From Alphaproteobacteria bacterium (GTDB lineage: Bacteria; Pseudomonadota; Alphaproteobacteria; Rhizobiales; Xanthobacteraceae), in assembly GCA_026400395.1 (NCBI GenBank), contig JAPLPD010000148.1, positions 1 to 51,719 on the forward strand: a DNA stretch of 51,719 nt, given 5' to 3'. The position numbers were made by a program, and so were the translations under genes. The notes under the pieces were generated by a model. The model was not told where the DNA came from. It worked only from the letters and a program-made list of their open reading frames with translations, and searched no databases. Of the stretch, positions 17,352 through 26,326 are shown piece after piece. The stretch's first letter is position 1; each line of letters starts with the position of its first letter.

Positions 17352-18383
17352 TCATTCCGCCGGCTGTAGAACGGGCCCGCGCGCAGACTTCAGCCGAGCC
17401 CAGGCCGGCCGCTCGAACAGGATGCGGAGCGGAGTTCCGCGCACCGACCAGTACCAGACCAGCGCGCCCATCACGCCGGCGGCGGTGACCAGCAGCGATA
17501 CGGTTCCAAGATCGGTTATGATGCCGGTCTTGAGCAAAACCATGCGCGTCAAAGCCATCGGCAGGAAGAACGCGAGGTAGATGACGATGGAATTCTGGCC
17601 GCAATAGCGCAGCGGCTTGAACACATCGCTCATGGCGATCAGCGCGGCGACGGTCACCACAGCGCCGGCGCCGACAAGGCCAAGGCCGAGCGACACGAAC
17701 GGCCGGTCGCCGTAACCGCCCATCACCAGCATTCCGTTGAATATCGCCCAGACCGCGAGCGCGCCGAGCGCCTGCATCGGCTTGTCCTGCACGCGGGCGG
17801 CCAGCGCGAAGATCCGCGTGGCGAAGATGTATCCGGTGTAGAAATAGACGAAGCGGCTGGTGAACTCGTCGATCACGGTCCAGCCGGTGCTGATGTGGGC
17901 GATCTCCAGCGCGGCGCCGACGAGCCACACCACGGGCCATGGCACGTTGCGGGTGAGCTTCACGGCGACGAAAAAGATCGGCAGCAGGTAGATGAACCAC
18001 AGGGTGCCGAACGGCTCGATGAAGGCTTCGACGTAAGCGAAGCCGACGCCGCGCCAGCCCATCTCGGAGGCGAACATCGGCGCCTTGAACGCGAACTGGA
18101 TGGTTACCCACAGCACGTAGAAATAGGCGAAGTGGACGACCTTCTTGTCGAGATAGTCGCGCCAGTCGCGGTCAATGACGCGCGCCAGAAACAGACCTGA
18201 GATCAGGAAGAAGTCGGGCATCCGGAATGGCTTGGCGAAGGCGACGGCGGCGTGCATCCAGCCTTCGCGGCCGGCGGCCTGCTCGACGCCCAGCGTGGAG
18301 TGCATCATCACCACCATGACGATGCAGAAGCCCTTGGCGTAATCGACCCAGTCGATCCGATTGGCCGGTGCGGCGCCTTTCAC
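17352..18383 (-). CDS. Membrane acyltransferase (acyltransferase_3 family)
   Basis: This integral membrane protein has 343 residues and about ten hydrophobic segments. Its N-terminus, NRIDWVDYAKGFCIVMVVMMH, carries the typical R-x-x-x-x-D-Y-A-K-G start and an early catalytic-type His of the acyltransferase_3 family. RMPDFFLISGLFLAR is the second family signature. Such enzymes transfer acyl groups, often acetyl or succinyl, to surface sugars or glucans. The target here is unknown. I choose the GTG at 18383, which has AGGAG six bases upstream; the frame can start 17 codons earlier. It is divergent from ugd, another gene of surface polysaccharide synthesis. Confidence 0.75.
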   Translation of the reverse strand: MKGAAPANRIDWVDYAKGFCIVMVVMMHSTLGVEQAAGREGWMHAAVAFAKPFRMPDFFLISGLFLARVIDRDWRDYLDKKVVHFAYFYVLWVTIQFAFKAPMFASEMGWRGVGFAYVEAFIEPFGTLWFIYLLPIFFVAVKLTRNVPWPVVWLVGAALEIAHISTGWTVIDEFTSRFVYFYTGYIFATRIFALAARVQDKPMQALGALAVWAIFNGMLVMGGYGDRPFVSLGLGLVGAGAVVTVAALIAMSDVFKPLRYCGQNSIVIYLAFFLPMALTRMVLLKTGIITDLGTVSLLVTAAGVMGALVWYWSVRGTPLRILFERPAWARLKSARGPVLQPAE

Positions 18384-18533
18384 ATGATGCTCCTGTGGCT
18401 GGGCATAACCCCCAAGCTGTCGCGCCAGTGTCACCCGGCCGTGGTTTCAGCCCCGTTTACGGCGTCGTGGAATCTCCCGCCTCGAAGCCTCGTCATCATG
18501 ACCGGCCTCTGCTATGAGGCGCCGGCCGCCCCG

Positions 18534-18548
18534 TTAACCATGATTCGA
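18534..18548 (+). promoter_or_regulatory. Possible CtrA half-site with GANTC overlap before ugd
   Basis: TTAACCAT at 18534-18541 equals the extended CtrA half-site. A GATTC, a possible CcrM methylation site, follows directly. The second half-site (TCGA) deviates from TTAA. It lies 11 bases before the ugd start codon. The support is a short motif only. Confidence 0.2.
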
Positions 18549-18552
18549 ATCC

Positions 18553-19881
18553 ATGCGCGTCGCGATGATCGGCTCCGGCTACGTCGGCCTCGTTTCCGGG
18601 GCCTGCTTTGCCGACTTCGGCCACCATGTAGTCTGCGTCGATAAGGACGCGGCCAAGATCAAGGCGTTGCAGCGCGGCGTGATGCCGATCTATGAGCCGG
18701 GCCTGGACGATCTGGTCGCCGCCAACGTCAAGGCGGGGCGCCTCAGTTTTGCGACCGAGCTGAAGGCGGCGGTGGCCGAGGCCGACGCGGTGTTCATCGC
18801 GGTCGGCACGCCGTCGCGCCGTGGCGATGGCCACGCCGATTTGTCCTATGTCTATGCCGCCGCCCGCGAGATCGCAGCGGCGGTCGACGGCTTCACCGTT
18901 GTGGTGACCAAGTCCACCGTTCCAGTCGGCACCGGCGATGAGGTCGAGCGCATCATCGGCGAGGCGCGGTCCGATGCCGATGTCTCCGTCGTCTCCAATC
19001 CGGAGTTTCTCCGCGAGGGCGCGGCGATCCAGGACTTCAAGCACCCCGACCGCATCGTGGTCGGCACCGAGGACCCGCGCGCGTCGAAGGTGATGGCGGA
19101 GCTTTATCGCCCGCTCTATCTCAACCGCTCGCCGATCATCACCACCGGCCGGCGCACCGCCGAACTGATCAAGTACGCGGCCAACGCCTTCCTTGCCACC
19201 AAGATCACCTTCATCAACGAGATGGCTGATCTGTGCGAGAAGGTCGGCGCCGATGTGCAGGAGGTCGCGCGCGGCATCGGCCTCGACAACCGCATCGGCA
19301 GTAAATTCCTGCACGCCGGGCCGGGTTACGGCGGCTCATGCTTCCCCAAGGACACGCTGGCGCTGATCAAGACCGGCCAGGACTACGAGGCGCCACTGCG
19401 CATCGTTGAGACGGTGGCGTCGGTCAACGAAATCCGCAAGCGCGCCATGGCGCGCAAGGTGACGGCGGCGCTGGGCAGCAGCCTGCGCGGCAAGACCGTC
19501 GGCGTGCTCGGCCTGACCTTCAAGCCGAACACCGACGACATGCGTGACGCGCCGTCGATCCCGCTGATCACGGCGCTGCACGACATGGGGGCGACGGTAC
19601 GCGCCTACGATCCTATCGGCATGGAGCAGGCCAAGAAGATGCTGCCCGAGCTGACCTACTGCGAGGACGAATATGAATGCGCCAAGGGCGCTGACGCGCT
19701 GGTCATTGTCACGGAGTGGGAGCAGTTCCGCGCGCTTGACCTCGATCGGCTAAAACAAGCGATGGCGGACAAGCCCGCGATCGTCGATTTGCGCAACATC
19801 TATTTGCCGGAAGAGATGCGCCAGCACGGCTTCGTCTACGAAAGCATCGGCCGGTCCTCAAAGCCCGCCAAGGGCAACTGA
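18553..19881 (+). CDS. ugd: UDP-glucose 6-dehydrogenase
   Basis: This enzyme oxidises UDP-glucose to UDP-glucuronate with two NAD+, feeding capsule, exopolysaccharide or lipopolysaccharide synthesis. The 442-residue length is typical. GSGYVG at 7-12 binds NAD, and PIYEPGLDDLV follows. TKSTVPVGT and NPEFLREGAAI are the conserved central motifs. The catalytic cysteine is C263 in GYGGSCFPKD. The C-terminal UDP-binding domain includes VGVLGLTFKPNTDDMRDAPS. hrpB starts only 41 bases downstream on the same strand. Confidence 0.95.
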   Translation: MRVAMIGSGYVGLVSGACFADFGHHVVCVDKDAAKIKALQRGVMPIYEPGLDDLVAANVKAGRLSFATELKAAVAEADAVFIAVGTPSRRGDGHADLSYVYAAAREIAAAVDGFTVVVTKSTVPVGTGDEVERIIGEARSDADVSVVSNPEFLREGAAIQDFKHPDRIVVGTEDPRASKVMAELYRPLYLNRSPIITTGRRTAELIKYAANAFLATKITFINEMADLCEKVGADVQEVARGIGLDNRIGSKFLHAGPGYGGSCFPKDTLALIKTGQDYEAPLRIVETVASVNEIRKRAMARKVTAALGSSLRGKTVGVLGLTFKPNTDDMRDAPSIPLITALHDMGATVRAYDPIGMEQAKKMLPELTYCEDEYECAKGADALVIVTEWEQFRALDLDRLKQAMADKPAIVDLRNIYLPEEMRQHGFVYESIGRSSKPAKGN

Positions 19882-19922
19882 TTCCGGTTGTCTTGTCCTG
19901 TTGAAGCAGGGCATCCAAGGGC

Positions 19923-22400
19923 ATGGGAATCTTCGACCCCGAACTGCCGATCGACGAGGCGCTGCCGCGCCTGACCGCGGCGTTGCGGCAGGGGGCCAAC
20001 GCCGTTCTGGTGGCGCCGCCGGGGGCCGGCAAGACCACCCGCGTGCCGCTGTGGCTGCGCGACGCGCTGTGGGCCGCTGACAAAAAGATACTGGTGCTGG
20101 AGCCGCGCCGGCTCGCCGCGCGCGCCGCCGCCGAGCGGATGGCGGCGACGCTGAACGAAAGCGTTGGCGAAACGGTCGGCCTGCGGGTGCGCTTCGGCTC
20201 CAAGGTCTCGCGCAAGACGCGGATCGAGGTGATCACCGAGGGCATTTTCACACGGCTCATTCTCGACGATCCGTCGCTCGATGGAATTGCCGCGGTGCTG
20301 TTCGATGAATTCCACGAGCGCTCGCTCGATGCCGATCTGGGCCTGGCGCTGGCCTACGACGTGCAGCAGAATCTGCGCGACGATCTGCGGCTGGTGGTGA
20401 TGTCGGCGACGCTCGACGGCGCCCGGGTGGCCAAACTGCTTGGCGACAAATCGGGCGATGCGCCGGTGATCGAGAGCGAGGGCCGCGCGTTTCCGGTCGA
20501 GACGCGCTATCGCGGCCGCGATCCGAACGTGCTGGTCGAGCGCCAGATGGCCGATACGGTGGCGCGGGCGCTGCGCGCCGATCCGGGTTCTATCCTGGCG
20601 TTCCTGCCGGGGCAGGCGGAAATCCGCCGCACCGAGACGGTGCTGCGCGAACTGGTGGCCGACCCGGCGGTAGACATCGTGACGCTCTACGGCGCGCTCG
20701 ACGCCCAGACGCAGGACCGCGCGATTTCGCCGGCGCCACCGGGACGGCGCAAGGTCGTGCTGGCGACCTCGATCGCCGAAACGTCGATCACCATCGAGGG
20801 CGTGCGGATCGTGGTCGACTGCGGCCTTGCCCGGGTGCCCCGCTACGAGCCGGACGTGGGCGTGACACGGCTTGAAACCGTGCGGGTCTCGCGCGCCGCC
20901 GCGGACCAGCGGCGTGGCCGCGCCGGCCGCACCGAGCCCGGCATTTGCTATCGGCTGTGGGACGAGCCGCAGACCGCGTCGCTCGACGCCTATGCGCGGC
21001 CGGAGATTCTTACCGCCGACCTGTCGGGCATGCTGCTCGATCTGGCGCAATGGGGTGCGGTCGATCCGGCCAAGCTCGCGTTTCTCGATCCGCCGCCGGC
21101 CGGAACGCTGGCGGAAGCGAGGGCGCTGCTCACCGAACTCGGCGCCATCGATGCGGAGCGCCGCATTACGGACCAGGGCCGCAAACTGCGCCAGTTGCCG
21201 CTGCCGCCGCGACTCGCACGCATGGTGGTTGCCGCCGCGAGCGAGGGCGCGGGCCAGCGCGCGGCTGCCATTGCGGCGATCCTGTCGGAGCGTGGGCTCG
21301 GCGGCACCGACGTCGATCTTGCCCACAGGCTCGATCAGTTCCGCAACGACCGCTCGCGCCGCGGCGAACAAGGACGGCGCATGGCCAAGCGCTGGGCGGA
21401 CGACGCGGGCGCGGGTGCGCAGACATCCGATCTCTCGCCCGGCGCGATCCTCTCACTCGCCTATCCTGAGCGCATCGGCAAAAGCCGCGGCAGCAACGGC
21501 GCGTTCCTGCTGGCCAACGGCCGCGGCGCCAATATGGATCAATCATCGCCGCTGGCGCGCGAGCCGTTTCTCGCAGTGGCGGAGCTTGCCGGCACCGCCG
21601 CCCAGAGCCGCATCCTGCTGGCCGCGCCGATTACGCTCGCCGAGATCGAGCAGCGCTTTGCCGACCGGATCGAGCGCCGCGAGGACATCAGCTTTGACGC
21701 TGCGTCGGCGAGCCTGCGTGGCCGCGCCAGCGACCGGCTTGGGGCGATCGTGCTGGCCGAGCGGCCGTTCCAGGTGCAGCCCGGCGGCGTGGCTGCCGCA
21801 AAGCTTGCCGAAGGCATTGCGCGGCTCGGCATCGGCCGGCTGCCGTGGACCAGCGCCCTGCAGCAGTGGCGCGACCGCGTCATGTTTCTTCGCCGCGCCG
21901 AAGCGGGCGAGTGGCCAGACCTGTCCGACGCAGCGCTCGCGGAGAGCGGTGCCGATTGGCTGGTGCCGTTGCTCGACGGCAAGACCGCGCTCGCCTCCGT
22001 GTCGGCGGATGCGATGGCGGCGGCGGTCGGCGGGCTGTTGCCGTGGAATCTCAAGCGACGGCTCGATGCCGAGGCGCCGACGCATTTCGCCGCGCCGTCC
22101 GGCTCCTCGGTGCCGATCGACTACGGCGCGGAGGAAGGGCCGAAGCTCGCCATTCGCGTGCAGGAACTGTACGGCCTCGACCGCCATCCGAGCGTGGCCG
22201 GCGGCAAGGTGCCGCTGGTGGTGGAACTGCTTTCGCCAGCCCATCGGCCGGTGCAGGTGACGCGCGACCTGCCCGGATTTTGGCGCGGCTCCTATGCGGC
22301 GGTGAAGTCCGACATGCGGGGCCGCTACCCTCGCCATTCCTGGCCAGACGATCCAGCGCGGGCGCCGGCCACCCGCCGCGCCAAGCCGCGCGGAACCTGA
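19923..22400 (+). CDS. hrpB: ATP-dependent helicase HrpB
   Basis: HrpB is a DEAH-family helicase of unclear cellular role. The protein has 825 residues, near the usual 810-830. Walker A is PGAGKTT at 33-39, and the Walker B box is the family-specific DEFHER from 128, with VMSATLDG as motif III. QRRGRAGRTEPGICYRLW is motif VI. A helicase-associated domain and an HrpB-specific C-terminus (VQELYGLDRHPSVAGGKVPL, ITRDLPGFWRGSY-like) complete it. A Lys/Arg-rich tail ends the protein. It lies directly downstream of ugd and may be co-transcribed with it. Confidence 0.93.
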   Translation: MGIFDPELPIDEALPRLTAALRQGANAVLVAPPGAGKTTRVPLWLRDALWAADKKILVLEPRRLAARAAAERMAATLNESVGETVGLRVRFGSKVSRKTRIEVITEGIFTRLILDDPSLDGIAAVLFDEFHERSLDADLGLALAYDVQQNLRDDLRLVVMSATLDGARVAKLLGDKSGDAPVIESEGRAFPVETRYRGRDPNVLVERQMADTVARALRADPGSILAFLPGQAEIRRTETVLRELVADPAVDIVTLYGALDAQTQDRAISPAPPGRRKVVLATSIAETSITIEGVRIVVDCGLARVPRYEPDVGVTRLETVRVSRAAADQRRGRAGRTEPGICYRLWDEPQTASLDAYARPEILTADLSGMLLDLAQWGAVDPAKLAFLDPPPAGTLAEARALLTELGAIDAERRITDQGRKLRQLPLPPRLARMVVAAASEGAGQRAAAIAAILSERGLGGTDVDLAHRLDQFRNDRSRRGEQGRRMAKRWADDAGAGAQTSDLSPGAILSLAYPERIGKSRGSNGAFLLANGRGANMDQSSPLAREPFLAVAELAGTAAQSRILLAAPITLAEIEQRFADRIERREDISFDAASASLRGRASDRLGAIVLAERPFQVQPGGVAAAKLAEGIARLGIGRLPWTSALQQWRDRVMFLRRAEAGEWPDLSDAALAESGADWLVPLLDGKTALASVSADAMAAAVGGLLPWNLKRRLDAEAPTHFAAPSGSSVPIDYGAEEGPKLAIRVQELYGLDRHPSVAGGKVPLVVELLSPAHRPVQVTRDLPGFWRGSYAAVKSDMRGRYPRHSWPDDPARAPATRRAKPRGT

Positions 22401-22531
22401 TCGATAAAATTCTAATGATCGGCCAAATGCTGCGTAAACCACGCTTCGTCAAAGGCGGTAAGTCGCAGCGCTGTTAGCGTTTCTTTGAAGCAGTCCGTGA
22501 TGGAGTGACTCCGGAAAACTCGGGTCGGACC

Positions 22532-23065
22532 ATGCGGGCTATCGTCTGCGTCTTCATCTTTGTTGCCGTGGTGGGCGTGGGCCTGTCGCGCGACTTCGGC
22601 AAGTTCATCGCCAAGCCCGGCGACCACAGCGCGGTGGCCGCGACGGCGCCCGCGCGCGCCGCGCCGTCGGTGTCGAGGCAGGACACTTCGGGCAGCTATC
22701 GCACCGTGAAACTTGAAAGCGATCGGAGCGGCCATTTCCGGGTCGATGCGCGGGTCGATGGGCGAAGTATCGACTTTGTGGTCGACACCGGCGCCTCGAA
22801 AATCGTGATGCGGGAAAGCTCGGCGGCGAAGCTCGGCATCTTCCCACGGCCGTCGGAATACAGCGGCCGCACATCGACGGCCAACGGCGAGGCGCGGTAC
22901 GCGCCGGTGCGGCTCAACAGGGTCGAGATCAACGGCATCACGGTCTATGATGTGGACGCCGCCATCATGCCGGACAGCGCGTTAGGCGTGAACCTGCTCG
23001 GCATGACCTTCCTGTCGCGGATCAAGTTCTCGCACGACCGAGGCCGGATGGTTCTGGAACAATAG
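22532..23065 (+). CDS. Membrane-anchored retropepsin-like aspartic protease (TIGR02281-type)
   Basis: The 177-residue product has one N-terminal hydrophobic segment (about 3-18), then a flexible Ala-rich linker to about 55, then a single aspartic-protease domain. The catalytic triad motif is DTGAS at 85-89. The usual second signature appears as LLGMTFLSRI near the C-terminus. Single-domain proteases of this kind dimerise, like retroviral proteases, and occur across alphaproteobacteria with mostly unknown substrates. I choose the ATG at 22532 since the upstream residues add nothing conserved. The gene follows hrpB after 131 bases and precedes the phosphomannomutase gene by 39. Confidence 0.8.
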   Translation: MRAIVCVFIFVAVVGVGLSRDFGKFIAKPGDHSAVAATAPARAAPSVSRQDTSGSYRTVKLESDRSGHFRVDARVDGRSIDFVVDTGASKIVMRESSAAKLGIFPRPSEYSGRTSTANGEARYAPVRLNRVEINGITVYDVDAAIMPDSALGVNLLGMTFLSRIKFSHDRGRMVLEQ

Positions 23066-23104
23066 GGCTCGGTGGGCTATTTCTCCGGCAACCCCGGAGA
23101 TTCG

Positions 23105-24604
23105 ATGTTTCCCATCCCCAAGCCGTCGCTCACGCCCAACACCTATGCCTATGAGTCCGAGCCGCTGGTGAAGCCGACCGGCTTCCGCGAGTACGACGCG
23201 CGGTGGCTCTTGGGCAAAGAAATCAACCTGATGGGCGTGCAGGCGCTCGGCATGGGGCTCGGGACGCTGATCCGCGAGCTTGGCGCCAAGCCAGAGATCG
23301 TCATCGGCCACGATTTCCGCAGCTATTCGGCGTCGGTGAAGACCTCGCTGCTGTCCGGCCTGCTGGCGGCTGGCTGCAAGGTGCATGACATCGGCCTCTG
23401 CATGACGCCGATGGCGTATTTCGCGCAGTTCGAGTTGGACGTGCCGTGCGTCGCCATGGTGACCGCCTCGCACAACGACAACGGCTGGACCGGTGTGAAG
23501 ATGGGCGCCAATCGCCCGCTCACCTTCGGCCCCGACGAGATGACGCGGCTGAAGGAGATCGTGCTGGCTTCGGCCTTCAAGCTTCCGGGCGGCGGCTCGT
23601 ATCACTTCGTCGAGAATTTTCCGGCGCGCTACATCGCCGATCTGACCAAGCGGCCGAAGCTCAAGCGCAAGCTGAAGGTGGTGTGCGCCTGCGGCAACGG
23701 GACCGCGGGCGCGTTCGCGCCGCAGGTGCTGGAGGCGATCGGCTGCGAGGTGGTGCGGCTCGACTGCGATCTCGATCACACATTCCCGAAGTACAATCCC
23801 AATCCCGAAGATCTCGAAATGCTGCACGCTATGCGCGACGAGGTGTTGCGCACTAAGGCCGACCTCGGCCTGGGCTTCGACGGTGACGGCGACCGCTGCG
23901 GCGTGGTCGATGAGCATGGTGAGGAAATTTTCGCCGACAAAGTGGGCGTCATGCTCGCGCGCGACATGTCCACGCTGCATCCGAATTCGACATTCGTGGT
24001 CGACGTGAAATCGACCGGCCTCTACGCCACCGATCCGGTGCTGCAGAAGAACGGCGTCACGGCCGATTACTGGAAGACCGGCCATTCCTACATGAAGCGC
24101 CGGACTCACGAATTGAAGGCGCTCGCCGGCTTCGAGAAGTCCGGCCACTATTTCTTCAACAAGCCGTTCGGGCGCGGTTACGATGACGGACTCGTCTCGG
24201 CGCTGGCGATTTGCGACATGATGGATCGCAGCCCCGGCAAGACGATGTCGGAGTTGAAGGACGCGCTGCCCAAGACCTGGGGCTCGCCGACCATGTCGCC
24301 GCACTGCGACGACGAGAAGAAATACGGTATTGTCGAGAAGGTCGTGAAGCACTTCGAGGCTGCGAAGCAGAAGGGCGACAAGGTTGCCGGCCAGGCGATC
24401 CGCGATCTGGTCACCGTCAACGGCGTGCGCGTCACCGTCGAGGACGGGAGCTGGGGACTGGTTCGCGCCTCGTCCAACAAGCCGGAGCTGGTCGTCGTGG
24501 TGGAGAGCCCGACGTCGGAGGCGCGGATGCGCGACATGTTCAAGGCGGTGGATGCGGTGCTGCGCACCCATCCGGAGGTCGGGGCGTACAACCAGACGAT
24601 TTAA
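23105..24604 (+). CDS. Phosphomannomutase/phosphoglucomutase
   Basis: This enzyme interconverts hexose 1- and 6-phosphates and supplies precursors for surface polysaccharide. The length is 499 residues. The phosphoserine is S122 in TASHNDNGWTG. The Mg2+ loop is GFDGDGDR, with D259, D261 and D263. The sugar-binding loop is FEKSGHYFF, and the phosphate-binding loop RASSNKPEL is near the end. The start at 23105 (MFPIPKPSL) is preceded by CGGAG. The protein resembles the long alphaproteobacterial branch of AlgC/PgmG-like enzymes. Its placement near ugd and kdsB fits envelope synthesis. Confidence 0.88.
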   Translation: MFPIPKPSLTPNTYAYESEPLVKPTGFREYDARWLLGKEINLMGVQALGMGLGTLIRELGAKPEIVIGHDFRSYSASVKTSLLSGLLAAGCKVHDIGLCMTPMAYFAQFELDVPCVAMVTASHNDNGWTGVKMGANRPLTFGPDEMTRLKEIVLASAFKLPGGGSYHFVENFPARYIADLTKRPKLKRKLKVVCACGNGTAGAFAPQVLEAIGCEVVRLDCDLDHTFPKYNPNPEDLEMLHAMRDEVLRTKADLGLGFDGDGDRCGVVDEHGEEIFADKVGVMLARDMSTLHPNSTFVVDVKSTGLYATDPVLQKNGVTADYWKTGHSYMKRRTHELKALAGFEKSGHYFFNKPFGRGYDDGLVSALAICDMMDRSPGKTMSELKDALPKTWGSPTMSPHCDDEKKYGIVEKVVKHFEAAKQKGDKVAGQAIRDLVTVNGVRVTVEDGSWGLVRASSNKPELVVVVESPTSEARMRDMFKAVDAVLRTHPEVGAYNQTI

Positions 24605-24632
24605 CAAATTCGATCGCCAAGGCGGCGTGAGC

Positions 24633-25415
24633 TCAGCCGGCCAGGAAGTTTCGCAAAGACCGCGTGAACATTTCCGGCTGATCCATGTTGGAGATATGAC
24701 CGGCGCCGGGAAGTATCACGTACGGTGAGCCGGGCAATTCGTCCTGCATCGCCTTCATGGCGGCGGCGTTGTGACCATCTTTCTCGCCGCACATCCACAG
24801 CACCGGATTTTTGACCTTCGGCATCATCGGCCGGAAGTCGTGATCGCCGAGCGCGGCCGAGCAGCCGACGAAGCCGTTCACCGGCGTGGTCAGGATCATC
24901 TTGCGGAGGATGTCCATGTGCGGCGGGTTGGCCTTGAGCGTCTCGGGCGGAAACCAGCGCTGCATGGTGGATTCCAGAAGCGCCGGCATGCCGTTCTTCT
25001 GCGCCACGGCGATGCGCTCCTCCCACTGGCGTTGGGTTTCCGGCGACGAGCGGCCGGGGTTGTCGCACAGCGCCAGCCGATCGAAACGGTCGGGATGTTT
25101 CTGAACGAGGCCCATGCCGGTGGCGCAGCCCATCGATACGCCACACCAGTGCGCCTTGGCGATGCCGAGCGCATCCATCAGCGTAATCACGTCGGCGCAC
25201 AGAAGATCGAACGTGTAGCGGCCCGCTGTGGCTTCGGTTTGGCCGTGGCCGCGCTGGTCGTAGCGCAGCATCCGAAACGAATTCTTCAGCGCCTCGGCCT
25301 GCGGGTCCCACATGTGCAGGTTGGTGGCGAGCGAATTGGAGAAGATCAGCCACGGCTTGTTTTCCGGGCCGCTGATCTCGTAATTGAATGTGATGCCGTT
25401 GGCTTTGATTTTCAT
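24633..25415 (-). CDS. Alpha/beta hydrolase, 3-oxoadipate enol-lactonase-like
   Basis: This has 260 residues with the alpha/beta hydrolase order of motifs: MLRYDQRGHGQT early, nucleophile S94 in GVSMG, acid near D213 in MCGEKDGHN, and H240 in PGAGHISNMDQP. The overall pattern, including LALCDNPGRSSPETQRQWEERI, resembles PcaD, which hydrolyses 3-oxoadipate enol-lactone in the beta-ketoadipate pathway. No other pca genes are nearby, so that reaction is only a suggestion. It lies 12 bases downstream of the pheA stop and could be in one transcript with it. Confidence 0.75.
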   Translation of the reverse strand: MKIKANGITFNYEISGPENKPWLIFSNSLATNLHMWDPQAEALKNSFRMLRYDQRGHGQTEATAGRYTFDLLCADVITLMDALGIAKAHWCGVSMGCATGMGLVQKHPDRFDRLALCDNPGRSSPETQRQWEERIAVAQKNGMPALLESTMQRWFPPETLKANPPHMDILRKMILTTPVNGFVGCSAALGDHDFRPMMPKVKNPVLWMCGEKDGHNAAAMKAMQDELPGSPYVILPGAGHISNMDQPEMFTRSLRNFLAG

Positions 25416-25427
25416 GCTGTCTGACCG

Positions 25428-26285
25428 TCAGCCTTTGGTTTCGTCGAAAGTCTCGCGGAACGCATGCGCGGGATAGACGCCAAGAATCGTCAGTTCCTTG
25501 GAGAAGAACGACAGTTCCTCCAGAGCGAAGACCAGACCGCGGTCGTCGGGATGGCCCTCGACGTCGGCATAGAACTGGGTGGCGAAGAAGTTGCCCTCAA
25601 TCATGTAGCTTTCGAGCTTGGTCATATTGATGCCGTTGGTGGCGAAGCCGCCCATGGCTTTGTATAGCGCCGCCGGAACGTTCTTCACCCGGAACACGAA
25701 GGTGGTGACCACCTTGCGCTGTCCGCGCGGCGCCCATTTCTTCTCGCGCGACAACACGATGAAACGCGTGGTGTTGTGTGTCTCGTCCTCGATGTTCTCG
25801 GCCAGAATGTCGAGCCCGTAGATAGAGCCGGCAAGGCGCGTGGCGATCGACGCACAGCTCTTGTCGCCGCGCTCGGAAACCTCGCGGGCGGAGCCCGCGG
25901 TATCGGCGGCGACGATGGGCCGGATGCCGAGCTTGCGGATGATCTTGCGGCACTGCCCAAGCGCATGGACGTGGCTCTCGACAGTCTTGATGTCTTCGAT
26001 TTTCGCGCCTTTCACGCCCAGCAACTGGTGGTTCACCGGCATGAAATGCTCAGCGACAATGTGCAGCTTTGAATTCGGCATCAGGTGATGGATGTCGGCG
26101 ACGCGGCCGGCCACCGAGTTTTCGACCGGAATCATTCCAAGGTCGGCGTCGCCCGCTGTCAGCGCGGTGAAGGCGTCCTCGAACGTGGCGCAGGGCACCG
26201 CTTCGGCGTCGGGATAGGCTTGGCTGATCGCGAGGTGCGAGTTCGCCCCTGGCTCGCCCTGGAAAACGATGCGTTGCTTGCTCAT
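25428..26285 (-). CDS. pheA: Prephenate dehydratase
   Basis: PheA converts prephenate to phenylpyruvate for phenylalanine synthesis. The protein has 285 residues: a catalytic domain (about 5-180) with GEPGANSHLA and the catalytic Thr in NTTRF at 171-175, then an ACT regulatory domain. In that domain ESYM at 224-227 matches the phenylalanine-binding motif ESRP only loosely, but ESYM followed by GNFFATQFYAD is usual in alphaproteobacterial enzymes. It lacks a chorismate mutase domain, as expected here. The start at 26285 follows the family N-terminus MSKQRIVFQGEPGA. In related genomes kdsB and pheA are neighbours; here a Bug-type gene lies between them. Confidence 0.93.
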   Translation of the reverse strand: MSKQRIVFQGEPGANSHLAISQAYPDAEAVPCATFEDAFTALTAGDADLGMIPVENSVAGRVADIHHLMPNSKLHIVAEHFMPVNHQLLGVKGAKIEDIKTVESHVHALGQCRKIIRKLGIRPIVAADTAGSAREVSERGDKSCASIATRLAGSIYGLDILAENIEDETHNTTRFIVLSREKKWAPRGQRKVVTTFVFRVKNVPAALYKAMGGFATNGINMTKLESYMIEGNFFATQFYADVEGHPDDRGLVFALEELSFFSKELTILGVYPAHAFRETFDETKG

Positions 26286-26326
26286 GACGCGATACTGCCT
26301 GCCGGGACGAAGCGAGCTTCGTCGGG

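Noticed and set aside
26306-26323. A short perfect hairpin between the Bug-type gene and pheA, considered as a terminator
   Set aside because: There is no T run on the minus strand, and the stem is only seven to eight base pairs.
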